A DNA stretch of 64,000 nt from NCBI GenBank assembly GCA_020849105.1, contig JADLGW010000045.1:1-64000 (forward strand). The letters run 5' to 3'. The first letter of the stretch is position 1; the number at the start of each line of letters is the position of its first letter. Positions 53,383-62,761 of the stretch are shown piece after piece. A program made the position numbers and the translations under genes. The notes below the pieces were generated by a model. The model was not told where the DNA came from and searched no databases. It saw nothing but the letters and a program-made list of their open reading frames with translations. The DNA is from Phycisphaerales bacterium. GTDB taxonomy: Bacteria > Planctomycetota > Phycisphaerae > Phycisphaerales > UBA1924.

Positions 53383-53858
53383 GCGACGCGCACCTGTGGC
53401 TGGAGGCCGCGGCACGGCCGGAAGTCGCGGCGGAACTGGAGGCGGTCTACGCGTACATCGCGGCGGCGGTGGAATCCCGCGGGCCGCGGTGCTGGGTCAG
53501 CGGTCGCTGCTGCAACTTCGGGGCGCACGGGCACCGCCTCTATGTGACGGGCCTGGAGGCGGCGTACACCCTGCTCCGGGCGGAGCGCGATGGCGCACCG
53601 GCGCTGGACACCGGGCTGCTGCACGCGGCTCTAGGGCGCGGCGGGTGTCCCTACCAGGTCGGTGGCCTGTGCGGGGCGCACGGTGTCCGGCCGAGCGGAT
53701 GCAGGGTCTATTTCTGCGATCACACCGCCCAGGACTGGCAGCGCGACCTGTCCGAACGCTCGCTGCGGCTCATCCGTGACCTGCACGACCGCCACGGGGT
53801 GGGGTACCGCTACGCGGAGTGGTCCGGGCTTCTCGGAGAACTGCTCGGGGCGACCTGA
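53379..53858 (+). CDS. second YkgJ-like cysteine cluster protein, 159 aa
   Basis: A divergent relative of the previous gene with CWVSGRCCNF (about residues 35-44), a middle GGCPYQVGGLCGAHG, then PSGCRVYFCD. The spacing of Cys pairs resembles the YkgJ type but the first motif is longer. The start GTG overlaps the preceding stop (GTGA). Its last 49 bases overlap the convergent glycosyltransferase gene. Confidence 0.85.
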   Translation: MSDAHLWLEAAARPEVAAELEAVYAYIAAAVESRGPRCWVSGRCCNFGAHGHRLYVTGLEAAYTLLRAERDGAPALDTGLLHAALGRGGCPYQVGGLCGAHGVRPSGCRVYFCDHTAQDWQRDLSERSLRLIRDLHDRHGVGYRYAEWSGLLGELLGAT

Positions 53859-56134
53859 CCGCGCCGTGCCGCGAGCAGGCGGCGCAGCCCCGAGCCGTCG
53901 TTCTCAAGGTCCGCCGGCAGCGGTGGCGGGGCCCGGAGCAGGCCGCGGAGCACGCCGCCGACCACGCGGGAATGCAGAAGGATCGAGAGCCCGGCGAGCC
54001 GGTGAGCCCAGGCCCAGCCCTTCAGGATGGCGCCGGTCCGTGTCCAACCGCGGCCGTGGCGCCTGCACAGCCACACCCAGTTCCGGGTGGCGAGCGAGAA
54101 CCAGCGGGGTGACTTTCGCGCGGCCGCGGGGCTGTCGTGCCACACGATCCAGGCCGGATCGAAGCGGACGCCGCGACCCGCGGCAAGCAGTTTCAGAGCC
54201 AGATCGGTGTCGTTGCGGTAGAGGAAGTAGGCGGGCTCGTACCCACCCACACGGAGCCAGTCCTGCCGGCGGACAAGATTGCCGCACCCCATGAGCGGCC
54301 AGGCGTCGGTCGCTTCTGCCCGCGGAGCGAAGGCCCACTCGCTGGCGCCGGTCTGCGGGTGGCGCGGGTGCAGCGCGACCGCGGCAAGGTCCGGACGAGC
54401 ATCCAGCAGTGCCGCCGCGGCGGCCACGGCGCCGCGGTCCGGTTGGGCGTCGTCGTCAAGGATCAGGACGTAGTCACCGGCGGATGCCGCGACGGCGCGG
54501 TTGTACGCCTCCACGCCGATGTTCTCTTCGAGCGGGAGCACCGTGACACGGTCCCGCGGCGCGCCCCGGAGCCGGTCCACGGTGCCGTCGGTGGAGGCGT
54601 TGTCGGCGACGACGATGGGCGCACCGGCGAGGTCCGGATCGGCCGCCAACTGGTCGAGGGTGCGTTCCAGCACCGCGGCCCGGTTGTAACTGAGCACGAT
54701 GAGCGCGACCGACCCGCGCGGCACGCCATCGCCATTTTCGGGGGCCAGTGGTTCCCCGGGCACCGGATGCGGCCGGCGCACCGCGAGCCGCCACGCGAGC
54801 CCCAGACCCTTGTTCAGGACTGAGGCGAGCGCCGCCACCCTCCCCCGCCGCCCGATCCGACGGATCGCGTACCCGTCGCGCCAGACGGTGACCAGCACGC
54901 GCCCGGCCATCCAATCGACCGGCCGCCCGCGCGGCGAGACGATCGCCAGGTCGTGCGGCGGCCCGCCGACCAGCCGGCGCAGGGATCGCCTGACCGCGCG
55001 CGACTGCGGACCGGGTTCCTCGCGCACGCGCACCGGGTTCACCGCCAGTTTCCGCATGATCGCCGCGATCCGATCGGCGTCCACGTCCAGCCCGGGGCCC
55101 AGCGCCACCCGCCCGATGCCCCGGGCGCCGACGGCCCCGCGAACGCCGGATTCGAGGGTCTGGAGGGGGTGGGGCGGCTCAACCCGCAGGTCCGGCGGCA
55201 TGGGCCCGCGCACGCCGTCAAGGGCATCGCGCAGCCCGCGCAGGTGCAGGCGGGCCAGGTCGTCGCGCCCGAGCATGACCTGGCACGCCGCGCGCCCGAC
55301 CTCACGCAGCGCCCGACGCAGCCGGCACCGCGCACCGCACCCCGCGGCCGCCAGGGTGCCGAAGGCATTCCGGGCCGCGTAGTACCGCGCCACCGTCCGC
55401 ATTCGATCCGGGCGGGGGTGGAAGGCCCTGGAGCGGGGGACGGCCAGCACATGCCCACCGGTCGCGCGGGCCAGACGAAGGCACCATTCAACGTCGTCCC
55501 CACTGACGAAATACCGGCCCATCAGGCCCGCCCGCTCGACGGCCCACCGTCGCACGAGCAGGCTGCACGCCGCGGCATACTCGACGCGCCGCACCGCGTG
55601 GCCGTTCGGCGCGGGCTGTACATACTCGCCGCTGGAGCGGTCGATGTACCCGCCGGCCTCGAACGGGGGGGAATCCGGCGACTCGTGGAGCGACGACGCG
55701 GCCGCGACGGCAACGGGATCGGCGTCGAGTTCGGCCAGCAAGGCCTCCAGGGCGCCCGGATCGAGCCGGGCATCGCTGTCCAGCAGCCACACGAACTCGC
55801 CCTCGCCGTGGGGAGTTCCGCGGGCCAGGGCGTGGCGCATCCCGGCGTTGAAGCCGCCGCTGCCGCCCGCGTTCCGCGAGAGCCGGACGACCGCGGTCCG
55901 CGGCGAATCCAGCCGGATCGGTGGCTCCGATGCGTTATCAACGACGATCGTGTCCACGGCGACGCCCGCGGGTACACGCAGGGCGGCGACGTCGCCCAGG
56001 AGCAGCCTCAGGTCGCCGGGCCGGTTGTAACAGGGGACGACGGCCGTGACACGGCGCGCCGCCACGGCCGGCACCTCCAGGGGGTGCCCGAGGTGAAGGG
56101 GGGCGAAACGGTCAACGTGGGTCGCCTGTTCCAC
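53810..56134 (-). CDS. glycosyltransferase with two GT2 domains, 774 aa
   Basis: Two complete GT-A modules: the first (about residues 28-300) with TAVVPCYNRPGDLRLL, VVDNASEPP and the DxD motif LLDSDARLDP, the second (about 480-740) with ALIVLSYNRAAVLERTL, VADNASTDGTVDRL and LILDDDAQPDRG. A 180-residue linker (with basic residues and LNKGLGLAWRLAV) joins them. The linker and the C-terminal region may hold membrane-associated helices. The start is GTG at 56134. Probably builds a two-sugar repeat on a lipid or polymer. The 3' end overlaps the second YkgJ gene. Confidence 0.9.
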   Translation of the reverse strand: MEQATHVDRFAPLHLGHPLEVPAVAARRVTAVVPCYNRPGDLRLLLGDVAALRVPAGVAVDTIVVDNASEPPIRLDSPRTAVVRLSRNAGGSGGFNAGMRHALARGTPHGEGEFVWLLDSDARLDPGALEALLAELDADPVAVAAASSLHESPDSPPFEAGGYIDRSSGEYVQPAPNGHAVRRVEYAAACSLLVRRWAVERAGLMGRYFVSGDDVEWCLRLARATGGHVLAVPRSRAFHPRPDRMRTVARYYAARNAFGTLAAAGCGARCRLRRALREVGRAACQVMLGRDDLARLHLRGLRDALDGVRGPMPPDLRVEPPHPLQTLESGVRGAVGARGIGRVALGPGLDVDADRIAAIMRKLAVNPVRVREEPGPQSRAVRRSLRRLVGGPPHDLAIVSPRGRPVDWMAGRVLVTVWRDGYAIRRIGRRGRVAALASVLNKGLGLAWRLAVRRPHPVPGEPLAPENGDGVPRGSVALIVLSYNRAAVLERTLDQLAADPDLAGAPIVVADNASTDGTVDRLRGAPRDRVTVLPLEENIGVEAYNRAVAASAGDYVLILDDDAQPDRGAVAAAAALLDARPDLAAVALHPRHPQTGASEWAFAPRAEATDAWPLMGCGNLVRRQDWLRVGGYEPAYFLYRNDTDLALKLLAAGRGVRFDPAWIVWHDSPAAARKSPRWFSLATRNWVWLCRRHGRGWTRTGAILKGWAWAHRLAGLSILLHSRVVGGVLRGLLRAPPPLPADLENDGSGLRRLLAARRGQVAPSSSPRSPDHSA

Positions 56135-56275
56135 GCGGGGCAGTGTATTCGTCGCGGCGGCGGGGTGGCCCCAGGTTTCGTGCGCAACTCATTGAGAGAT
56201 AAACCCTTGCATGAAAGGGGGCCCGCGCGTATGTTTGATGGATTGACGGAGTGTGACGGCCGGAGGAGACTGCCC

Positions 56276-58438
56276 ATGCCACGCCGATCCCGAAGCGACG
56301 CCCGGAAGCCCCGTGACCTTTTCGAGGCCCTGGAGAGCCGGACGCTCCTGTCGTACACCCACCCGATGATGGCGGCCCTGCCCGGGTTGGACGCGATGGA
56401 GAACCCCGGGAACACGGTCGTCCGGTTCCAGACCAGCCTGGGGAACATCGATATCGAGATGTACGACGCGGTGGCGCCGCACACGGTGGCGAACTTCCTG
56501 CAGTACATCAGGGACGGGGCGTACGACGACATGTTCTTCCACCGGGACGTCCCGGACTTCGTCCTGCAGGGGGGCGGATACAAGTTCGAGGATGGGCAGG
56601 GCAAGCGGAACATCCCGCAGCGGGACGCGATCGCCAACGAGTTCAACCGGCACAACACCGAGGGCACGATCGCCATGGCGCGCCTGCAGGGGCAGCCGGA
56701 CTCGGCGACCAACCAGTTCTACTTCAACCTGAAGGACAACCCGACCCTGGACCTGATCGACGGCGGGTTCACGGTGTTCGGGAAGGTGATCGCCGGATGG
56801 GACAACGTGCTGGCGATCCGCGACCTGAGCACGCGGGACTACGACGTCAAACTCAACGGCGTGGAGGGGCACTTCTTCGATGACGTGCCGGTCATCGGCA
56901 ACCCGGGCCCGTCCACGCCGGTGACGGAGGCGGGGCTGGTGATGACCTGGGACGCGGAGATCATCAAGCCCCGGGGCGCTCCCGATTTCTACACCCAGGC
57001 GGCGTACTACGCCGAGGGGTTCCGCAACGCGAACATCGTGGAGCGCGTCGACGTCGTGAACTCCGACACCGGGCGCAACAACTACTACCAGGTGATCGTG
57101 CGTTACGAGACGGGAGAGCGCGACAAGGTGATCGCGACCGGGCTGCTGACCCCGTTGCAGAGGAGGACCATCAAGATCGTGGACAACGCGGGAGGGTTCA
57201 ACCTCGTCCGCTCGGGCGTGGGCTACGCCATCGAGGTGCGATCCACCCGGGTGCTCGCCGCCTCGCTGAATCACCGCGACTTCGGCGTCACGCTGGGCGA
57301 GTCGTTCATCTCCACCGTCAACCAGCCGGTGAACGGGCTGAAGTTCTGGAACTTCGCGGCCGGGGTCAAGGGCCCCGGCGAGCGCGACTTCATCCTGTGG
57401 GACAACATCACGGACCAGACGGTGACCGTGTACCTGACGCTGTACCCGCAGAGCCAGCCCGCCAAGGAGTTCAGTTTCCAGGTGGAGCGGTACCGGCGCG
57501 GCGGGGTTTCCATCAACACGCTCGCCGGCGTGCCCAACAACCGCGTGTTCTCCGTGCGCCTGGCCTCCACCGGGCCCATCGTCGCCGCGATGAGCCGCTA
57601 CGAGATCAACGGCCTCACGTCCACCACCAACGGCAGCACGGAACTTGGCATCCCGCTGGGGGGCCGGTCCGAGGGGTACCTCGCGGCCGCCCGCGTCGGG
57701 CCGGGGATCACCAGCACCCTCAGCGTGCTGTACACGACCGGGGCGCCCAGTGCGCTGATCGATTTCTACTTCTTCTTTGACGACGGCTCGGTGATCCGCG
57801 GGAAACCCGTGGACCTGACCGGCCTGGTGCGGCGCAAGGACATCAACCTGGCGACGATGGGCCTGACGACCATCCCGGCCGATGAGCCCTTCGCGATCCG
57901 GTACAAGGTGCGGGGGGCCAGCACCGCCGTGGCGGTTGTCTACACCCAGGAGTCCGACGGCGACACGATGTCCACGCCGTTCACGACCGCGTCGGGCAAC
58001 AACCTCTACTTCGGCGACGGGTACATGGACCCGGACGAGGTCGGGTCGACGTACTCCGAGACCATCTCGATCTTCAATCCCTACCAGGACACGCAGGTCT
58101 CGTTCCGTTGGGGGATCCAGTTCCTCTTCTCCGACGGCACGCGGCTCGCCTTCAACGGCGGGACGCTGGCCTCGCTGCGCCGGCTGGACATCCGCCCCAA
58201 CGAGATGCCGGGCTTCATGGCCAAGGTGAACTCGAGCCCCGCGTTCCGCTTCTACTCCGTGGTCCTCGGGTTCACGGAACTGGTGAACGGCCAGCCGTTC
58301 AGCGGCGGAGCCGGGATCGCCCAGATCACGCGCATCCACGCCCAGGCGAACTGGCGTCAGACCATGACCAGCGGACCGATGGTCCACCCCGGCGTGCCGC
58401 TGACGTACATGGACGCGCCGCAGTTCGATCCCCTGTGA
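56276..58438 (+). CDS. surface-motif cyclophilin with a four-repeat C-terminal module, 720 aa
   Basis: The N-terminus is basic and holds the planctomycete motif FEALESRTLLS (about residues 15-25). A complete cyclophilin-type peptidyl-prolyl isomerase domain follows (about 45-205): VRFQTSLGNIDIEMYD, the catalytic Arg in MFFHRDVPDFVLQGGGY, and DSATNQFYFNLKDN. From about residue 240 the protein has the same four-repeat beta module as the C-terminus of the giant protein at 23983-30102 (lines AASLNHRDF, VAAMSRYEI and so on). GGAGGAG about 7 bases upstream of ATG 56276 decides the start. It probably acts outside the cell, folding or holding surface proteins. Confidence 0.92.
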   Translation: MPRRSRSDARKPRDLFEALESRTLLSYTHPMMAALPGLDAMENPGNTVVRFQTSLGNIDIEMYDAVAPHTVANFLQYIRDGAYDDMFFHRDVPDFVLQGGGYKFEDGQGKRNIPQRDAIANEFNRHNTEGTIAMARLQGQPDSATNQFYFNLKDNPTLDLIDGGFTVFGKVIAGWDNVLAIRDLSTRDYDVKLNGVEGHFFDDVPVIGNPGPSTPVTEAGLVMTWDAEIIKPRGAPDFYTQAAYYAEGFRNANIVERVDVVNSDTGRNNYYQVIVRYETGERDKVIATGLLTPLQRRTIKIVDNAGGFNLVRSGVGYAIEVRSTRVLAASLNHRDFGVTLGESFISTVNQPVNGLKFWNFAAGVKGPGERDFILWDNITDQTVTVYLTLYPQSQPAKEFSFQVERYRRGGVSINTLAGVPNNRVFSVRLASTGPIVAAMSRYEINGLTSTTNGSTELGIPLGGRSEGYLAAARVGPGITSTLSVLYTTGAPSALIDFYFFFDDGSVIRGKPVDLTGLVRRKDINLATMGLTTIPADEPFAIRYKVRGASTAVAVVYTQESDGDTMSTPFTTASGNNLYFGDGYMDPDEVGSTYSETISIFNPYQDTQVSFRWGIQFLFSDGTRLAFNGGTLASLRRLDIRPNEMPGFMAKVNSSPAFRFYSVVLGFTELVNGQPFSGGAGIAQITRIHAQANWRQTMTSGPMVHPGVPLTYMDAPQFDPL

Positions 58439-58496
58439 GGCCGGTGTCGCGCGGGCGTCTTGCCCGCCCCTGACCGGGCATGGGCGCCGCGGGCGA

Positions 58497-59486
58497 TCAA
58501 CTCTCGCCGCGGCTGTCTCGGGGTGCTGATGGCGCCGGGGTGTTCGCGGCGGCGCGGGCCCCCGGCAGCACCGCGCGGGCCAGGCGCAGCATCCCCGTCG
58601 CCGCCGCCGCCAGCGGACGCGGCAACGCCCGCACCGCGCGGTGCAGCGCGTGGTGCAGGCGCACCGCGGCCATCGATTCGTACATCTCGCGCTCGGCCCG
58701 CAGCGCGCGCAGGTTGATCGGTTGGCCGTCCTCGTCCACCCAGTGCATCTCCGCGCGCCGCAGCGCCCCCACCGCGCGGGCCAGCAGGTCCTCGGCGTGC
58801 CGATGGTACATCTCGGCGTGGCGGGACATCAGGTCGCGGAACAGGGCCTCGTGCCGGCTCGCGGCCCCAGTCACCATGGTCACCGGGCTGTGCCGGTTCC
58901 AGTTGAAGAGCATCTCCGGCACCCGCACGCCCCGCCACCCGCGCTCGGCGAACTTCAGCCACAGGTCCCAGTCCTCGTACCCCCGGCTCAGCGATTCATC
59001 GAAGCCGCCGACCCGCTCAAAGCACTCCCGCCGGACGAGCGCCGTGACGGGGTGCAGGTTGGTCACCATCAGCAGCAGCGGGTCCCACTCCGGCACACGC
59101 CACTGGCCCTCGTGAAGGCCCACGATCCGCTCGTGGCAATAGGCGTGCGAGGCCCCGGGGGCGCCACCCAGGGCCGCGGCGAGAGCCGTGGCGAACCGCG
59201 GTTCCACCGTATCGTCGGCGTCGAGGAACGCCAGGTAGGGCGAGTCCGCACCGTGGGCGCCGGCGTTTCTGGCCGCGGGCAGGCCCCGGTTCTCCTGCCG
59301 GATGACCCGAACGCGTGGGCCGGCGCACTCGGCGCACCGCCGTGCCGAATCCTCACCAGAGCCGTCATCGACAACCACGACCCGAACATCAGCCCCGGCC
59401 TGGGCCAGGGCCGAACCCACCGCCGCGGCCACGAAGCGGCCGTGGTTGTGGCAGGGAATCACGAAGGTCACGGCGGGAATGGGCAC
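58497..59486 (-). CDS. family 2 glycosyltransferase, 329 aa
   Basis: GT-A glycosyltransferase with VTFVIPCHNHGRFVAAAV, VVVDDGSGEDS, QENRGLPAARNAG and the DxD motif FLDADDTVEP. It has no membrane helix and a basic C-terminal tail (about residues 270-329) rich in Ala and Arg. It faces the cyclophilin gene tail-to-tail (58 bases) and is divergent from the ABC exporter gene (98 bases), which may move the product. Confidence 0.93.
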   Translation of the reverse strand: MPIPAVTFVIPCHNHGRFVAAAVGSALAQAGADVRVVVVDDGSGEDSARRCAECAGPRVRVIRQENRGLPAARNAGAHGADSPYLAFLDADDTVEPRFATALAAALGGAPGASHAYCHERIVGLHEGQWRVPEWDPLLLMVTNLHPVTALVRRECFERVGGFDESLSRGYEDWDLWLKFAERGWRGVRVPEMLFNWNRHSPVTMVTGAASRHEALFRDLMSRHAEMYHRHAEDLLARAVGALRRAEMHWVDEDGQPINLRALRAEREMYESMAAVRLHHALHRAVRALPRPLAAAATGMLRLARAVLPGARAAANTPAPSAPRDSRGES

Positions 59487-59584
59487 GACAGACGGTATCA
59501 GGGCCCGGAGAACAGGGGACGGGGCGCAATGAAACGGGGCCCTGTTTGTCTGGCGGCGTTGGTCCCGTCATACTCCCCGTCCTC

Positions 59585-61417
59585 ATGTCTCCCTTTCGGC
59601 GTTTCGCATGGCGGATGACCCGGTACCGGCTGCTCCTGGCCGGGGCTGTCGCCTGCGCGTTCCTCTCGGCGATCAGCCTGGGGGCCGGGCTGCTGGGCAT
59701 CGCCCCGATCCTGAAGGCCATCCTCAACGAGCATGTGGAACTCCCGGACCTGGCCCGCCGCTTCAACGAGAGCGCACCGGCGCCGCTGCGCCTTCCCGAC
59801 ACATGGATCGCGGCCCTGCCCACGGGCGAGTTCACGGCCGTCGCGTGGGTGTTCGGGGCCCTGGCGGTGCTGACCGTCTTCGGCGGCGTGGCGAACTTCC
59901 TGCACCAGTACCTCTCGCTGACCATCGTGCAGCGCACCGTCGCCAACGTGCGGCGCGACGCCTTCCACAGGGTCATCCGCCTGCCGCTGGCCAGCGTCCT
60001 GCGGGGCGGGTCGAGCGACACCGTCAGCCGCGTCGTGGCGGACACGGCGCAACTCGAGTCCGGTCTGAGCGCCCTGCTCTCGAAGTCCGTCTCGCAGGTC
60101 CTGAAGGGCGTCGCGTCGTTCGCGGCGGCCCTGCTGCTGGCCCCGGTGCTCACGCTGATTGCATCGCTGATCGCGCCCGTGCTCTACACGATCATCCGGC
60201 GGCTGGGGAAGCGCATCCGCCGCGCGTCACGGTCGGCGCTGGCGTCCCAGGCCGGTCTGTACGGGGCGGCGAGCCGCGCCATGCAGGGGCTGCGTGTCGT
60301 GAAGGTCCACACCACGGAACGCCTCGAGGCGGGCCGCTTCCACCGCTACAACAAGGAGGTCATGCGGCAGATGCTGCGTGTGCGCACGGCCCGCGCGCTG
60401 GCCAGCCCGCTGGTCGAGGTTCTGTCCATTCTTGTGCTGGGCGTCCTGTCCATGGCGGCGTCCTGGGCCATCCTCAAGGGCAAACTCGAGCCCACATCGT
60501 TCCTCTCCTCCATGGTCTGCCTGTTTGCCGCCGGTGCTTCGCTCAAGCCGCTGACCGGGCTGATGAACGACATGCAGCAGGCCGAGGGGGCCGCGGGCCG
60601 CCTCGACGAACTGCTCCGCGCGGAGCCTGAGCCCGGGCATGACCCGTCGCTGCCCAGGCTGGCGCGGCACGCCGTGTCCATCGAGTTCCGCGACGTCACG
60701 CTGACCTACGCCGGCGCGGCGACCCCCGCGCTGACGGGCATCAACCTGCTCGTGCGCCACGGTGAGCGGGTCGCCATCGTCGGCCCCAACGGGTGCGGGA
60801 AGACCACGCTCCTGTCCCTTGTGCCGCGCCTCTTCGACCCCTCGGGCGGCTCCGTGCGGATCGACGGGCGCGACGTGCGGGAGGTGTCCGTCCGATCGCT
60901 CCGCCGCCAGATCGGCGTGGTGACGCAGGAGACGGTGCTGTTCCCCGGGACCATCCGCGACAACATCGCCTACGGGGCCGACGATGCGGACGCCGGGCAC
61001 GTCGCGGACGCTGCCCGCCGCGCCCGCGCCGAGGGGTTCATCCTCGCCCTGCCGCGAGGCTACGAGACCGCGGTGGCCGAGCAGGGCGCGACGCTCTCCG
61101 GCGGGCAGCGGCAGCGCCTGGCGATCGCCCGCGCGATCCTGCGCGACCCCGCCATCCTTATCCTGGACGAGGCGACAAGCATGATCGACGCGGACTCCGA
61201 GGCCCGCATCGGCGAGGCCATCGCCGAGTTCACGCGCGGACGCACCTGCCTGATCGTGGCCCACCGGCTCAGCACCGTGCTCAGCGCCGACCGTATCGTC
61301 GTGATGGACGCCGGGCGGATCGTGGACAGCGGGTCACACGCGGACCTGATGGAGCGGTGCCCGACCTACCAACTCATCGCCAGGCGCCAGTTGTTGGGAG
61401 GCGACGGGCACGAATGA
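59585..61417 (+). CDS. ABC exporter with fused membrane and ATPase domains (MsbA-like)
   Basis: A 610-residue half-transporter: six membrane helices in the first about 340 residues (with the intracellular block KSVSQVLKGVASFAAALLL), then a nucleotide-binding domain with Walker A IVGPNGCGKTT, Q-loop GVVTQETVLFPG, signature LSGGQRQRLAIARAI, Walker B ILILDEATS and the His switch VAHRLS. Length fits lipid or polysaccharide exporters such as MsbA. It follows a divergent glycosyltransferase gene, so lipid-linked glycan export is plausible. Substrate is not known. Confidence 0.95.
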   Translation: MSPFRRFAWRMTRYRLLLAGAVACAFLSAISLGAGLLGIAPILKAILNEHVELPDLARRFNESAPAPLRLPDTWIAALPTGEFTAVAWVFGALAVLTVFGGVANFLHQYLSLTIVQRTVANVRRDAFHRVIRLPLASVLRGGSSDTVSRVVADTAQLESGLSALLSKSVSQVLKGVASFAAALLLAPVLTLIASLIAPVLYTIIRRLGKRIRRASRSALASQAGLYGAASRAMQGLRVVKVHTTERLEAGRFHRYNKEVMRQMLRVRTARALASPLVEVLSILVLGVLSMAASWAILKGKLEPTSFLSSMVCLFAAGASLKPLTGLMNDMQQAEGAAGRLDELLRAEPEPGHDPSLPRLARHAVSIEFRDVTLTYAGAATPALTGINLLVRHGERVAIVGPNGCGKTTLLSLVPRLFDPSGGSVRIDGRDVREVSVRSLRRQIGVVTQETVLFPGTIRDNIAYGADDADAGHVADAARRARAEGFILALPRGYETAVAEQGATLSGGQRQRLAIARAILRDPAILILDEATSMIDADSEARIGEAIAEFTRGRTCLIVAHRLSTVLSADRIVVMDAGRIVDSGSHADLMERCPTYQLIARRQLLGGDGHE

Positions 61418-61438
61418 GCGGCCAAGAGTCAGGAGTCC

Positions 61439-62620
61439 TCAGAACATGTCCGGCATGCCCGGTGAACCCGCGGGGAAGACCGTCGCGGCCGCCCGCACCG
61501 CCGCGTCGTCCCCGTACAGACGCCCGGCCTGCCGCAGGCCGCCGGCGCTGATGTACCCGGCATACAGCGCCCCCAGCGCCCCGATATCCAGCCGCACCGA
61601 GCCCTCCCCGCCGCGGACGGCCTCGGCACGCCCACCCTCGGCGTGGACGCGCCAGCGCCCCGCGTTCTCCGGGAACAAGGGGTCGTCAACGTCCAGGTCC
61701 ACGGCGCCGCCGGCGCCGGGCGCATACCCACGGGCCGCGATCGCCCCCGGGACGTCCACGATCCGCACCATCCAGAAGTCCCGCAGCGTCATCGTCCAGC
61801 GCTGCTCCCGCAGCATGAGGAGCACCGGGTGCGTCGGACCGCAGTGCATCACCAGGTCCAGGCCCATCGAGGCGAACCCGGCCAGGAAGCCCAGCACCCG
61901 CCGCCCGCCCGCCGCCGACCGGAACCCGATGTCCATCAGCGTCACGTCGTGCCGAGCGCTCGCCGCGTCCGGGCGCGACTGCTGGAGCACGGCGTAGCCA
62001 TCGATTCCGCCCCCGGCACCCGGGGCGACCCAGCCCAGCGCCGCCTGGCCCCGCGGCATCCAAACCCGGTCCCAGACGTACCGGCCGCGATCCAGCCAGC
62101 CGTCCCAGTGCGACGCCATCCGCTGGTAGCACTCGGCCACGGCGGGTCGGTCCGCCTCGGTCGCCGGGCGCATCTCCGGGCGCGGCTCGCCCCCGAGCCG
62201 GGCAACAGGGATACGGACCTCAAACCGCGACCCGGCCTGTTCGAATCCGACCCGCCGGTACAAGGGCTGTGTGGCCGGGTACAGCGTCGAGATGGGTACG
62301 CCGTCGCCCCTCACCTCGCGCAGGAAACTTGTCATGAGGAACGTAGCGACGCCTCCGCCGCGGCCCTCCGGCGGCACGGCCACGCCCGCAACCCCCACCG
62401 TGGGCACGCTGCGCCCGCCGAAGAACTGGCCCATGGTGGTCCGCAGGAGTTGCCCGGCCACGGCGCCGGCGGCGTCACGCACAACGCGCACGTTCGCCAG
62501 GCCCGATCGCTCGATCCACTTCTTCGAGTCCTCCGGGGCGAACGCGAACGAGAGCCCAGAGATACGGGCGATCGCATCCAGCTCTGAGGTGGTGGCCGTT
62601 GAGTAGGTCCAAGTACCCAT
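61439..62620 (-). CDS. Eis-like GNAT N-acetyltransferase, 393 aa
   Basis: Two GNAT-like folds plus a C-terminal SCP2-type domain, the layout of the Eis family. The acetyl-CoA loop is VAGVAVPPEGRGGGVATFL (about residues 77-95), the second half contains AECYQRMASHWDGWL and GGIDGYAVLQQ, and the C-terminal section ends FPAGSPGMPDMF. Eis proteins acetylate amino groups of various substrates. GGGGAG 6 bases before ATG 62620 fixes the start. It is separated from the ABC exporter stop by 21 bases (convergent). Confidence 0.88.
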   Translation of the reverse strand: MGTWTYSTATTSELDAIARISGLSFAFAPEDSKKWIERSGLANVRVVRDAAGAVAGQLLRTTMGQFFGGRSVPTVGVAGVAVPPEGRGGGVATFLMTSFLREVRGDGVPISTLYPATQPLYRRVGFEQAGSRFEVRIPVARLGGEPRPEMRPATEADRPAVAECYQRMASHWDGWLDRGRYVWDRVWMPRGQAALGWVAPGAGGGIDGYAVLQQSRPDAASARHDVTLMDIGFRSAAGGRRVLGFLAGFASMGLDLVMHCGPTHPVLLMLREQRWTMTLRDFWMVRIVDVPGAIAARGYAPGAGGAVDLDVDDPLFPENAGRWRVHAEGGRAEAVRGGEGSVRLDIGALGALYAGYISAGGLRQAGRLYGDDAAVRAAATVFPAGSPGMPDMF

Positions 62621-62701
62621 CAATCGCTCCCCTTTCCGCTGGGCGCTCAGAGTAGTGGCGGCGGCCGCTCCATACCTTGAACGGCGTCAGTCCTGGGTTT
62701 C

Positions 62702-62737
62702 CAAAAATGAACGGCCCCGGCGCGGAGGCCGGGGCCG
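62702..62737 (-). terminator. rho-independent terminator of the PEP-CTERM gene
   Basis: On the minus strand a 9-bp stem (CGGCCCCGG against CCGGGGCCG, arms 62712-62720 and 62729-62737) is followed after a few bases by ATTTTTG. It lies just after the PEP-CTERM gene stop and before the Eis-like gene. Confidence 0.88.
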
Positions 62738-62761
62738 GTCGGGTTCTGGAACCTGGAAGCG

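Noticed and set aside
54953-56275. Upstream extension of the cyclophilin fusion from position 54953
   Set aside because: The added frame lies antisense to the glycosyltransferase gene and has no coding character; the ribosome site GGAGGAG belongs to ATG 56276.
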